Assembly (NCBI RefSeq): GCF_008727875.1
Contig: NZ_VTWS01000003.1
Coordinates: forward strand, 744,001 to 808,000
Direction: 5' to 3'
DNA length: 64,000 nucleotides
Source of the DNA: Larkinella humicola
Lineage (GTDB): Bacteria > Bacteroidota > Bacteroidia > Cytophagales > Spirosomataceae
Numbering within the stretch: position 1 is the stretch's first letter; each line of letters begins with the position of its first letter. Below the pieces are notes generated by a model. It worked only from the letters and a program-made list of their open reading frames with translations, made no database searches and was not told the DNA's origin. The position numbers were made by a program, and so were the translations under genes. Positions 51,369 to 60,500 of the stretch are shown here, one piece after another.

Positions 51369-52217
51369 TTACTTCTTAGCGGAAGCAATCAGATCGTTGG
51401 CCATTTTCACATAATCCGCGTTTTTAGCTTCGCTTGCCAGGGCAACGGTTTTCTCGGCGCTGGCAATGGCATTGGCTTTTTCGTTTAATTTCAGTTGAAT
51501 GCGAGCCTTGAGTAACATCACCCAAAACGCCTTGGGGTTTTGTTCAGTGGCCTTGGTTACCCAGGTAAGCGCCTGTTTTAAATCCCGATTGGTATCATAA
51601 TAATAGCTGGCGGCCTCAAAATAGGACGGCTTATCAGAAGCCAACGAAGTCTCGATGTTCTTGACAATGATCTGGTCAACATCGGCCGTAATGGCTACGG
51701 GAACACGGGTTTTATCCCAAATGATTTCCAAAACCGCCGAACTGGGCAAAATATCGGCGATATTGAGGGTAAAGTTTTCTACTTTGTTAGTCAATGCAGT
51801 CGGTTTTACCGACACCCGCAGTACTTCGTTTTCTTGTTTATAGTCGCCCACGTTAGCCCCCAGGTTCAGGTCTTTGGAAAGCATGACTTGCCAGGTGGTT
51901 TTACCGGGAATGGTGAATAATCCATACGTACCTGCTTTCACGTCTTTGCCTTCGAGTTTGACATCCGATGAAAAGGTGATTTTAGAAGTAGCATTGGCAC
52001 CGGTCCGCCACACCTTGTCATAGGGAACCAGATCACCAAAGATGGTCCGTCCTTTCACGGCTGGTCGGGAGTATTCCAGGGTAATGTCGCCCAGGGCAAA
52101 ACTTTGTTTGGTGAGTTGGGCGGGGCTGGCGGCTGGTATTTTCAGTTGGGCCTGAGCGGTTGCGCCCACCGCCAGAAAAATAGCAAGAACCGTTGTGAGA
52201 AACTTAAGTGACTTCAT
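51369..52217 (-). CDS. DUF2911 domain secreted protein with TPR-like tail
   Basis: A 282-residue exported protein (signal MKSLKFLTTVLAIFLAVGATAQA). Residues 25-190 are the DUF2911 domain, marked by FALGDITLEYSRPAVKGRTIFGDLVPYDKVWRTGANATSKI, and the C-terminal 90 residues form helical repeats (EAASYYYDTNRDLKQALTWVTKATEQNPKAFWVMLLKARIQL) like a TPR pair. The family is abundant in Bacteroidota; its function is not known. Confidence 0.9.
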   Translation of the reverse strand: MKSLKFLTTVLAIFLAVGATAQAQLKIPAASPAQLTKQSFALGDITLEYSRPAVKGRTIFGDLVPYDKVWRTGANATSKITFSSDVKLEGKDVKAGTYGLFTIPGKTTWQVMLSKDLNLGANVGDYKQENEVLRVSVKPTALTNKVENFTLNIADILPSSAVLEIIWDKTRVPVAITADVDQIIVKNIETSLASDKPSYFEAASYYYDTNRDLKQALTWVTKATEQNPKAFWVMLLKARIQLKLNEKANAIASAEKTVALASEAKNADYVKMANDLIASAKK

Positions 52218-52264
52218 GCGAGTGGAATGATGAATGAATATGGGTACGTTTTTATCTTAAAACG

Positions 52265-52272
52265 CAAAGGTA
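52265..52272 (-). promoter_or_regulatory. -7 box TACCTTTG for the DUF2911 gene
   Basis: An exact TAnnTTTG element on the minus strand, 48 bases before the start codon. Confidence 0.55.
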
Positions 52273-52461
52273 CAAAATATTGGCCCGGTATTCTGGTCAT
52301 TGGTTTTTGGTCCAACTGGCCGATTTTTTTATAGCGTACATTTCGACTGCACGCTGATGGATAACGGTTTAAGCGTATCGCTATTGGAAATCACCTCCGG
52401 CTCATAGTCGTTCTAAGGGATTTGACCAGGTATTTTGGGAAAGGAAACTGTTTGAAAACAG

Positions 52462-52494
52462 AAAAAGGCCACACGATTGTGTGACCTTTTTTTT
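52462..52494 (-). terminator. Intrinsic terminator after the initiator tRNA
   Basis: GGTCACAC and GTGTGGCC pair (one G-U) around AATC, followed on the minus strand by a T-run, one base past the tRNA 3' end. Confidence 0.8.
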
Positions 52495-52495
52495 G

Positions 52496-52568
<73 letters not shown>

Positions 52569-52580
52569 ATGTTGGGACTG

Positions 52581-52615
52581 CAAAGGTAAGGCGTTTTTCA
52601 TAAAAAACAATTACC
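52581..52615 (-). promoter_or_regulatory. Promoter of the initiator tRNA
   Basis: The minus strand shows TTG, about 19 bases, then TACCTTTG (52581-52588), a consensus Bacteroidota promoter ending 13 bases before the tRNA. Confidence 0.75.
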
Positions 52616-52619
52616 TTTG
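52612..52619 (+). promoter_or_regulatory. -7 box TACCTTTG for era
   Basis: An exact TAnnTTTG element on the plus strand, divergent from and partly interleaved with the tRNA promoter region. Confidence 0.6.
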
Positions 52620-52630
52620 TGAAAAAATCT

Positions 52631-52672
52631 GCCCCCTCCCGCTATTTTTTTTAGCCGGAGGGGAGTTTTTTT
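52631..52672 (+). promoter_or_regulatory. Terminator-like hairpin in the era leader
   Basis: CCCCTCCCGCT and AGCCGGAGGGG form an 11-bp stem with one mismatch and a T-rich loop, followed by AGTTTTTTT. It lies between the era -7 box and its ATG and could terminate part of the transcripts. Confidence 0.55.
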
Positions 52673-52696
52673 CTGTAGTCATTGGTTGTCAATTAC

Positions 52697-53614
52697 ATGG
52701 ATATTTCAAATGAAACGTACGGCCCGGATCATAAGGCCGGCTATGTCAGCATCATCGGTAAGCCCAATGTCGGCAAATCGACGCTGATGAATCAATTGGT
52801 GGGCGAGCGGCTTTCGATCATCACGTCAAAAGCGCAAACCACCCGCCACCGCATCATGGGCATCCTCAACGGGGTGCACGACGGGCAGGAGTTTCAGTTG
52901 GTCTATTCGGATACGCCCGGTATTATCAAGCCGCAATACCGGTTGCATGAATCGATGATGAGTTTTGTGCGCGGTTCGCTGGAAGACGCGGATGTGATTT
53001 TGTTCGTGACCGACATTTTCGAGAAATACGACGAAAATGACGTGATCGAGCGGTTGCAGAAAACGCAGACCCCGGTTTTGTTGCTCATCAACAAAATCGA
53101 TCTGGCGACCCCCGAACAGGTGGAGGAGAAAATTCAGTACTGGAAAGAGAACTTCAAATCCGAAGCCATCATTCCGATTTCCGCCCTCACCGACATCAAC
53201 ATCAAGCATGTCTTTAAAGCCATTGTAAGCCGCCTGCCGGTTCATCCGCCTTATTTCCCGAAAGACGAATTGACCGACCGGCCCGAGCGCTTTTTTGCCT
53301 CAGAAATCATTCGCGAGAAGATTTTCCTGAACTACAAAAAAGAGGTTCCCTACAGTTGTGAAGTGATCATCACGGGCTTTAAAGAAAAAGACGACATCAT
53401 CGTTGTCCAGTCGGAAATCCTGGTTGAGCGGGCTACTCAACGGGCGATTTTGCTGGGCGAAGGGGGTAAAATGATTAAAAAAACGGGTATTATGGCCCGT
53501 GAGGAACTGGAACGCTTCTTCGGCAAGAAGGTGTTCCTTGAACAATACGTAAAAGTTGAACCCGATTGGCGCACCAAAGAACGGTCGCTGAAGAGGTTTG
53601 GGTACGAAGAATAA
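52697..53614 (+). CDS. era: GTPase Era
   Basis: A 305-residue GTPase for 16S rRNA maturation and 30S assembly. G-domain motifs: IGKPNVGKSTLMN (G1) near residue 20, the switch-region TTRHRIMG, DTPGI (G3) and INKID (G4). The C-terminal KH domain contains LGEGGKMIKKTGIMAREELERFF, typical for binding the 3' end of 16S rRNA. The ATG at 52697 is preferred over one 5 codons upstream; both are possible. It is followed 44 bases later by der. Confidence 0.95.
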   Translation: MDISNETYGPDHKAGYVSIIGKPNVGKSTLMNQLVGERLSIITSKAQTTRHRIMGILNGVHDGQEFQLVYSDTPGIIKPQYRLHESMMSFVRGSLEDADVILFVTDIFEKYDENDVIERLQKTQTPVLLLINKIDLATPEQVEEKIQYWKENFKSEAIIPISALTDINIKHVFKAIVSRLPVHPPYFPKDELTDRPERFFASEIIREKIFLNYKKEVPYSCEVIITGFKEKDDIIVVQSEILVERATQRAILLGEGGKMIKKTGIMAREELERFFGKKVFLEQYVKVEPDWRTKERSLKRFGYEE

Positions 53615-53658
53615 CCGAAGGCCAGCCAACGCGCTCCTTCTTTCCTCTAAAGTGAATC

Positions 53659-54966
53659 ATGGCAAATATTGTAGCAATTGTGGGCCGACCGAATGTCGGT
53701 AAATCGACGCTGTTTAATAAATTGGTCGAACAGCGCCAGGCCATTATGGATAACCAGCCGGGCGTAACCCGCGACCGGCATTACGGCTATGCCGACTGGA
53801 CCGAGAAGTATTTTACCGTCATCGATACCGGCGGTTATGTGGTCGGATCGGATGATGTGTTTGAAGAGTCGATTCGGGAGCAGGTTCAGATCGCCATTGA
53901 CGAAGCATCCGTGATTTTATTCATGGTCGATACCATGGCCGGATTGACCGACATGGACAAGGATTTTGCCGACGTGCTGCGCCGGTCGAAAAAACCGGTC
54001 ATCGTGGTTGCCAACAAATCCGAAACCGTGCTGCGTCAGAACTCCGTCGGCGAATTTTACGCGCTGGGTCTGGGTGATCCGTTCCCGATTTCGTCCCTGA
54101 CGGGAACCGGTACGGGCGATTTGCTGGATGAAGTCGTGAAGCATTTTCCGTCCGATGGCGTCGAAGATCCGAACGCGGGCATCCCGCGCATCGCCATTCT
54201 GGGTCGTCCGAACGTTGGGAAATCATCATTTCTGAACGTCCTGATCGGCGAAGAACGAAGCATCGTGACCGACATTGCCGGCACCACCCGCGACGCCATC
54301 GACACCCGTTACAAAGCTTTTGGCAAGGATTTTATCCTGACCGACACCGCCGGGATCCGGCGCAAAGCCAAAGTGAAGGATAACATCGAGTTTTACTCGG
54401 TGATGCGCTCGCTGAAGGCCCTGGAAGAGTCGGATGTGGTGATTGTGATGCTGGACGCCACGCGCGGTCTCGAAGCGCAGGATATGAACATTATCGGACA
54501 GGCCGTTCGGGCCAAGAAGGGGGTCCTGCTGATGGTGAACAAATGGGACGCCATCGAGAAAGATACCAAAACCGCCGATACGTGGAAAAAAGAAATCGTG
54601 CAGCGCATGGCGCCTATCGATTATCTGCCCGTTATTTTCGCTTCGGTCGTAGAGAAACAGCGGATTTTCCAGGTCATGGAAAAAGCGATGGAGGTCTACG
54701 AAAACAAGCACAAGAAAATTTCGACCTCGAAACTCAACGAGGCCATGCAGCAGGAAATCATGAACTACCCGCCCCCGGCCACGAAAGGAAAGCTGATCAA
54801 AATCAAGTACATGATTCAGTTACCGACGCCCTCGCCCACGTTTGTGTTTTTCTGTAACCTGCCACAGTACATCAAGGAACCGTATACCCGGTATCTGGAA
54901 AACAAACTCCGCGATCACTTCGGGTTCGATGGAGCACCGATAACGATATTTTTCCGGCAAAAATGA
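53659..54966 (+). CDS. der: GTPase Der (EngA)
   Basis: A 435-residue protein with two tandem GTPase domains, needed for 50S ribosomal assembly. The two G1 loops are VGRPNVGKSTLFN near residue 8 and LGRPNVGKSSFLN near residue 182; the G4 motifs are ANKSE and VNKWD. The C-terminal KH-like domain ends in GAPITIFFRQK. It follows era in tandem and its TGA overlaps the next ATG. Confidence 0.96.
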   Translation: MANIVAIVGRPNVGKSTLFNKLVEQRQAIMDNQPGVTRDRHYGYADWTEKYFTVIDTGGYVVGSDDVFEESIREQVQIAIDEASVILFMVDTMAGLTDMDKDFADVLRRSKKPVIVVANKSETVLRQNSVGEFYALGLGDPFPISSLTGTGTGDLLDEVVKHFPSDGVEDPNAGIPRIAILGRPNVGKSSFLNVLIGEERSIVTDIAGTTRDAIDTRYKAFGKDFILTDTAGIRRKAKVKDNIEFYSVMRSLKALEESDVVIVMLDATRGLEAQDMNIIGQAVRAKKGVLLMVNKWDAIEKDTKTADTWKKEIVQRMAPIDYLPVIFASVVEKQRIFQVMEKAMEVYENKHKKISTSKLNEAMQQEIMNYPPPATKGKLIKIKYMIQLPTPSPTFVFFCNLPQYIKEPYTRYLENKLRDHFGFDGAPITIFFRQK

Positions 54967-55886
54967 GGGGTCCGCAGACAACGGCATCAACTCGGACACG
55001 GTATTGGATTGGAGCGCTGCTGGTTTTTCTGGCAGCGTTTTGTTTTGCCTTAAAGGGCATCTTAATCAAAATGGCCTACCAGTATCCGATCGACGCGATT
55101 TCGCTGCTGACGCTGCGGATGGTCTTTGCGTTGCCGTTTTACGTAGCCATTGCCCTGAATCTGTCCCGACGGCTTCCACCGGCCCGTTTATCCATTCAAA
55201 ACTGGTTAAAGCTGGGTATGCTCGGCCTGACGGGCTACTACATCGCTAGCTTTCTAAATTTTCTGGGTCTGGTTTACATCACGGCCAGTCTGGAGCGCAT
55301 CCTGCTGTTTGTCTATCCCACGTTCGTCTTGCTGCTCGGCAGCGTGGTCTATGGCCGTAAAGTCAACCGGTTGCAGATTCTGGCGGTGCTGCTGACGTAT
55401 GCCGGGATCATGGTGGCGTTTGCCCCTAACATCAACACCGGGCAGCAGAGAGACGTATTTTTGGGGGCGTTCTGGGTCATTCTGAGTGGGCTGGTCTACG
55501 CCGTTTATCTGGTGGGCAGCGATACGATGATTGCCCGCGTGGGCGCCCAGCGGTATACCTGTTACGCCATGATTGCGGCCACCCTGGCTATCGTTCTCCA
55601 TTGTCTGATCGCCAACGGCCTGGATCTGTTCCGATTTGCGGCTCCGGTGTACGGACTGGCCCTGCTGATGGCGGTTTTAGTCACCGTGATTCCGACGTTT
55701 CTGATCGCCGAGGGCATCAAACGCATCGGTTCCGGCAATGCCTCCATTGTCGCCAGCATCGGCCCCATTTTCACCATCGTTCTGGCAACCACGCTTTTAG
55801 ACGAGACCATCTCGCTCTTCCAACTTTTAGGTACGTTGCTGGTGCTGCTTGGGGTCTTTCTGATTGGCTGGAAAGGCCGCAAGTGA
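54963..55886 (+). CDS. EamA/DMT-type membrane transporter
   Basis: A 307-residue transporter with ten hydrophobic segments. Family features: ALKGILIKMAYQYPIDAISLLTLRMVFALPFY in the first repeat, and GSGNASIVASIGPIFTIVLATTLLDETISLFQLLG in the second. Substrate unknown. It overlaps the der stop codon by 4 bases (ATGA), so it is translated from the same mRNA as der, although no functional link is known. Confidence 0.88.
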   Translation: MRGPQTTASTRTRYWIGALLVFLAAFCFALKGILIKMAYQYPIDAISLLTLRMVFALPFYVAIALNLSRRLPPARLSIQNWLKLGMLGLTGYYIASFLNFLGLVYITASLERILLFVYPTFVLLLGSVVYGRKVNRLQILAVLLTYAGIMVAFAPNINTGQQRDVFLGAFWVILSGLVYAVYLVGSDTMIARVGAQRYTCYAMIAATLAIVLHCLIANGLDLFRFAAPVYGLALLMAVLVTVIPTFLIAEGIKRIGSGNASIVASIGPIFTIVLATTLLDETISLFQLLGTLLVLLGVFLIGWKGRK

Positions 55887-55996
55887 CGGCAATTTGTCTG
55901 CTAATTCCGTCGCCCCCCTTAACTAGTTTTAGACCCTTTTTAAATAGATTAACATATCAATGTTACTGGCATATTTTTTTGCTTCTCTCGTATAAA

Positions 55997-56013
55997 TAAC
56001 TAAATTTCAGTTA
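55997..56013. promoter_or_regulatory. Probable operator overlapping the ArsR-gene promoter
   Basis: TAACTAAATTTCAGTTA is an imperfect 17-bp palindrome whose right end overlaps TACTTTAC, a -7-like box (56012-56019). It lies 30 bases before the ArsR start codon. ArsR-type repressors usually bind such sites and control their own gene. Confidence 0.55.
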
Positions 56014-56042
56014 CTTTACGCACCTAAATAGCACACAGAATC

Positions 56043-56351
56043 ATGACAAAGGAAACGTTAGTTAACGACGAAAAAAAGATTGAGCGGGCCGCTTATGTTC
56101 TGAAGGCCGTCGCTCATCCGCTGCGCATCAAGATCATCCAGATGTTGAATGAGCACAAGGAATTAAACGTATCAACGATCTATAAGAACCTGAATGCAGA
56201 GCAGTCGTTGATCTCACACCATCTCATTAATATGCGCGACAAAGGAATTCTTGAAATCCGGCGAAGTGGCAAAAACATCTATTATTTTCTGGTAGACAAT
56301 TCGATAGCCGAAATTATCGATTGCATTTACCGCAGTAAAATTCTGGCGTAA
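56043..56351 (+). CDS. ArsR-family winged-helix regulator
   Basis: A 102-residue repressor-type protein. It has AYVLKAVAHPLRIKIIQMLNEHKELNVSTIYKNLNAEQSLISHHLINMRDKGILEIRRSGKNIYYFL (helix-turn-helix and wing). No metal-binding cysteines are present, so a metal-free sensing mode is likely. It is autonomous, with its own terminator, and its targets are unknown. Confidence 0.88.
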   Translation: MTKETLVNDEKKIERAAYVLKAVAHPLRIKIIQMLNEHKELNVSTIYKNLNAEQSLISHHLINMRDKGILEIRRSGKNIYYFLVDNSIAEIIDCIYRSKILA

Positions 56352-56353
56352 TG

Positions 56354-56383
56354 AAAAAGGGAAGCAGTAGCGCTTCCCTTTTT
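56354..56383. terminator. Bidirectional intrinsic terminator
   Basis: AAAAAGGGAAGC and GCTTCCCTTTTT form a perfect 12-bp stem with a 6-base loop, serving the ArsR gene and ruvB from opposite sides. Confidence 0.9.
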
Positions 56384-56389
56384 CAGTTT

Positions 56390-57418
56390 TCAGGAGAACA
56401 ACTCCCCATCCCGGTACGCGGGCACAATGCCCAGGTGTTTATACGCCTTTTCAGTTGCTTCCCGTCCCCGCGACGTTCGTTTCAGATAGCCTTCCTGAAT
56501 TAAAAACGGTTCGTATACTTCCTCAATCGTTTCGGCCTCATCGCCACAGGCCGTTGCGATGGTCGACAGCCCAACCGGACCGCCCTTGAATTTTTCAATG
56601 ATCGTCGTCAGAATTCGGTTGTCCATCTCGTCGAGACCATTTTGATCCACATCGAGCGCCCGCAGAGCCATTTCGGCAATCGCAACGGTAATGACTCCTT
56701 TCCCTTTGACCTGCGCAAAATCGCGCGTCCGGCGAAGCAGGTTGTTAGCAATCCGGGGCGTTCCACGACTCCGGCGGGCAATTTCATAGGCCCCATCGGC
56801 TTCGATGGGTGTTCCCAGAATAGCCGCCGACCGGTTGACAATCGTGGTCAGCAAAGCCGCATCGTAGTACTCCAGCCGGGCGTTGATCCCAAACCGCGCC
56901 CGCAACGGTGACGTCAGCAACCCGGCGCGGGTGGTGGCACCAATCAACGTGAAGGGATTCAGTTTGATCTGAACGGTTCGCGCATTCGGGCCGGAATCGA
57001 GCATGATGTCGATTTTGTAATCTTCCATCGCCGAGTACAGGTATTCTTCCACCACCGGGTTGAGCCGGTGAATCTCGTCGATAAAGAGCACATCGTTTTC
57101 CTGCAAATTGGTCAGCAAACCGGCAAGGTCGCTCGGCTTGTCGAGCACCGGGCCGGATGTCATCTTGATGCTGGCATTCAGCTCGTTGGCAACGATGTGC
57201 GAGAGGGTGGTTTTACCCAGACCCGGAGGGCCATGAAGCAAAACGTGGTCGAGTGCTTCGCCACGCTGGAGAGCAGCCTGTACAAAAATCCGCAGGTTTT
57301 CGAGTATTTTGGCTTGTCCCGTAAAGTCTTCGAATGAAAGCGGCCGCAAGGCGCGTTCAATCTCTTTTTCGGTGGCCGTCATCCCTTCGTTGGTACCTTT
57401 CAAAATGTCTTTCCGCAT
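56390..57418 (-). CDS. ruvB: Holliday junction branch migration helicase RuvB
   Basis: A 342-residue AAA+ motor. Walker A is [15 protein letters not shown] near residue 65, Walker B/box VI is [11 protein letters not shown], and the arginine finger region is [18 protein letters not shown]. The C-terminal winged helix has [17 protein letters not shown]. It drives branch migration of Holliday junctions with RuvA and RuvC; neither is adjacent. The first 12 residues before [14 protein letters not shown] may be optional, and that second ATG could be the true start. Confidence 0.96.
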   Translation of the reverse strand: MRKDILKGTNEGMTATEKEIERALRPLSFEDFTGQAKILENLRIFVQAALQRGEALDHVLLHGPPGLGKTTLSHIVANELNASIKMTSGPVLDKPSDLAGLLTNLQENDVLFIDEIHRLNPVVEEYLYSAMEDYKIDIMLDSGPNARTVQIKLNPFTLIGATTRAGLLTSPLRARFGINARLEYYDAALLTTIVNRSAAILGTPIEADGAYEIARRSRGTPRIANNLLRRTRDFAQVKGKGVITVAIAEMALRALDVDQNGLDEMDNRILTTIIEKFKGGPVGLSTIATACGDEAETIEEVYEPFLIQEGYLKRTSRGREATEKAYKHLGIVPAYRDGELFS

Positions 57419-57421
57419 CGG

Positions 57422-57505
57422 TATTTGAATGAACGTATTTGTTGTTTATACCTAAAACAAGCCTGTTTGTCAAGTACTTAAACGGGCGTTGTTTTCATTC
57501 AAATA
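57422..57505. repeat. Imperfect inverted repeat between the T9SS cargo and ruvB
   Basis: TATTTGAATGAA and TTCATTCAAATA are exact 12-bp complements near the ends, and AAAACAAGCCTGTTT pairs loosely with AAACGGGCGTTGTTTT inside. It fills most of the gap and uses the same GAATGA word as the accB-accC repeat. Confidence 0.6.
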
Positions 57506-57529
57506 TACAGAATTTCGGGCATATTTTCA

Positions 57530-60500
57530 CTATCGAACCAGCAGAATTGAACCGCGTTTCAGCACTTTTGGCCGCTCCGGATAATAGAGACTTTTGAAGT
57601 TTACGGTGTAGGCATACACCATCGACGGATAGGCCTGGCCCCGGTAATTGCCATCCCATTTTTGCTCCGGATCATTGGAAACAAAAATCACTTCGCCCCA
57701 GCGGTTAAAGACCCGAAGTTCAAAATCCGTTACGTAAGCCGTAAAAACATCCAGCAAATCATTGTTACCGTCACCATTCGGCGTAAAGGCATCGGGGAGC
57801 ACAACCCGGGGTTCACATTTGTCCACCACCACCGCCGTATCTACCGCGGCACAGCCATTGGCGCCCGTTACCCGAACGGCATAACGGCCTACTTCAAGAA
57901 CGGTAATTCGGGGCGTTGAATCGCCGGAATGGGGCCAGAAATACGTCAGCGTGCTGTTTCCGGATACCTGCAAAACCGCCCGTCCCTGATCGCCGACGCA
58001 CAGCGGCACCTCCCGCGTCAGATCGAAAGTCGGTAATGGCAAAAAGGTCAGTTTCACCTCATCAGTCGCCGTACAGGCTCCGGATGTCGCCACGACGGAG
58101 TAACTGCCGGATGTGGTAGGTTGAATTGACGACGTGGTGGCCCCCGTCGACCACCGATACGTAGCCCCCGCCGACGCGGTTACTGCCAGCCGCAGTGTCG
58201 GTGATGGGCAGAGCGTCGTATCGGGCCCCAGTCTCACCGTGGGCGGAACCTGAACGAAAACAATCTTGCGATCGAAGGCCACGCAACCGCCCTGAGAAGC
58301 CGAATAGGTCAGCACGATGGGGTTAGGGCCCGCCAGACTATCGGCGGGGGTGAAACGCCCGGTACTGTCGACGCCCCGGCCCGTCCAGAAGCCCCCCAGG
58401 GGCGTTGCGCCACTGAGTGTAAAACTGGGCGAATTGGCGCATATTTCCTGCGGAAGCCCGGCTTCCACCACCGGTTTTGCGTTGAAGGTAACCACCACTT
58501 CGTCGGAACCCCGGCAACCCGTGATCGAGTTGCGAACCGTCAGGCGGTAGGGACCAGCCGTCGTTACATTGATCGAGGGGGTAGTCTGACCACTGTTCCA
58601 GAGGTAAACGTCGCCGGGCGCCCGCACCAGCGTCGACAGCTGGATCGTATCGCCAATGCATTTGCCCCGATCAGGCCCTAATGAAACAAAACCGGTGGTG
58701 TCGACCGGAACCCGGATGTTGTTCAGGGTATCCAGACAGCCCCCGGTATCGCGGGCTTCAAGGCTGTAAATCCCACCGTTGATGCCCGTCAGACCAGACC
58801 CGTTGCCTACCACCGCACCATTGGCATCCCGCCAGATAAACTCGGTTGGTCGTCCCCGCACAATCGTAAGTCGAATCGAGCCACTCTGTGGAACCGTACA
58901 CAAAGCGGTCTGCGGATTGGCCTGAACCTCAATGCTGTTGTTGGATCGCAGCGTCAAGGTCGTATCGACCGTACAGGCGTTGTCGCTGATAATTCGAACG
59001 GTATATTCGCCGTCCCGGATGCCTTGCAACAGCGCAGTCGTATCACTAAGCGGTTGCCCGCCAGAACGCCATTCAAACCGCCGAACCGTGGCCGACCCAA
59101 CGCTGAGCCGGATGCTGCCGTCGGTGGTCGTACAACCCGTGGGAGGAGTCATGAAAGCCGTAACGACCGGTTTGGGTAAAGCGACCACCGCGACGGTATC
59201 GGTATTCTCGCAGCCGTTCACATCCCGAACAATGACGGAATACGTACCAGCCTGGGTAATCGTCGTGGCCCGTTCGGTGGTTCCGTTGCTCCACCGGAAA
59301 CTGTTCCAGGCATTGCCCCGGGCGGTCAGCGTCAGGGAACTGTTCAGACAGAGCGTAGTGTCGGGACCCAGTGTGAAATTGGGCGGTCGGCGCAACGTCA
59401 CGTTGATGGTATCACTCGAAAAACAACCGCCATTGGCCGCAATGACAATAAACCGTCCCGGAGGAATACCGTTATAACCCGGCGATCCGGGCACGGTCAC
59501 GGGTAACGTTCGTTCATTATACCCTCGTATCAATCGCCCGTTTCGAATCCAGATGTAGACACTGGCCTCCACTTTGGCATCCAGCGTCACCATATTCTTG
59601 CAACTGTCAATGTCCGGCCCCAGATTGATCGGGTCAGGCGTCCGAACGATGGTTACATCCTGCGTAATAACCGTGTCCTTGCAAATCCCGCCATCCGACC
59701 GCATGGTTACGATCCGCAGACTAACCGAATACACGCCCGGTTCATTGTAGGTGTGTGTAGCCTGTGTGGCCGTGGAGCTAAAGGGCGCACTGTTGTCACC
59801 CCAATTCCAGGTATAATTATCCTTCAACGGCGGACACATGGGCGTCACCGTAAACTGTGTGGGCGAACCGGCGCAGGTGTCGGCATACGAAAAACCGGGT
59901 GAGTTGGACGGCTCGTTGAAGTTGGCCACCATGTTGGGCAAACCCAACTGGCTGGTTGGTCCATTCAAATTGAGTCCATTGGGGTCGAAGGTGGCGGGGG
60001 CCAGCAGTTCGTCGTTCGGGTTGTCGATCACGCCCAGGCTGGTACCATCCTTGATCGCCACGTAAATTTTTCCGTCGGAGCCAATTTGCAAGGCCCCGTA
60101 CTGTCGGCTTTTCGTACTGTCCAGCACGGTTTTGGACGCTTCAATGGCCGCCGGGTCCGGATTCGTGAGGTCATAAATCAGAATCTGGGACGCATTGGCC
60201 GTATCGCCCTGTAACGAAACGTAGAGTTTCGACCCATCCGGCGAAAACTCGACCCCGTAGGCTTTGGGCGGGGCGGGGCCAATGTTGATGGCAGGCCCGG
60301 CCGTCATGACTCCGGTCGAATCATTGAAGGTAAACACTTCGACGTAGTTGGTGGGTGGACCGGGCACCACCACCGCGATGGGGCGGTTTCCGTTGCCGGT
60401 CGTATCCGCCGGACCAATTTTCATGTACCCTTCGCCCTTTGTCGTCGTGTCGTGGGGCATCCCGAGGGCATATTCTTCCGGCCCTTCAACCCCGGCTTTG

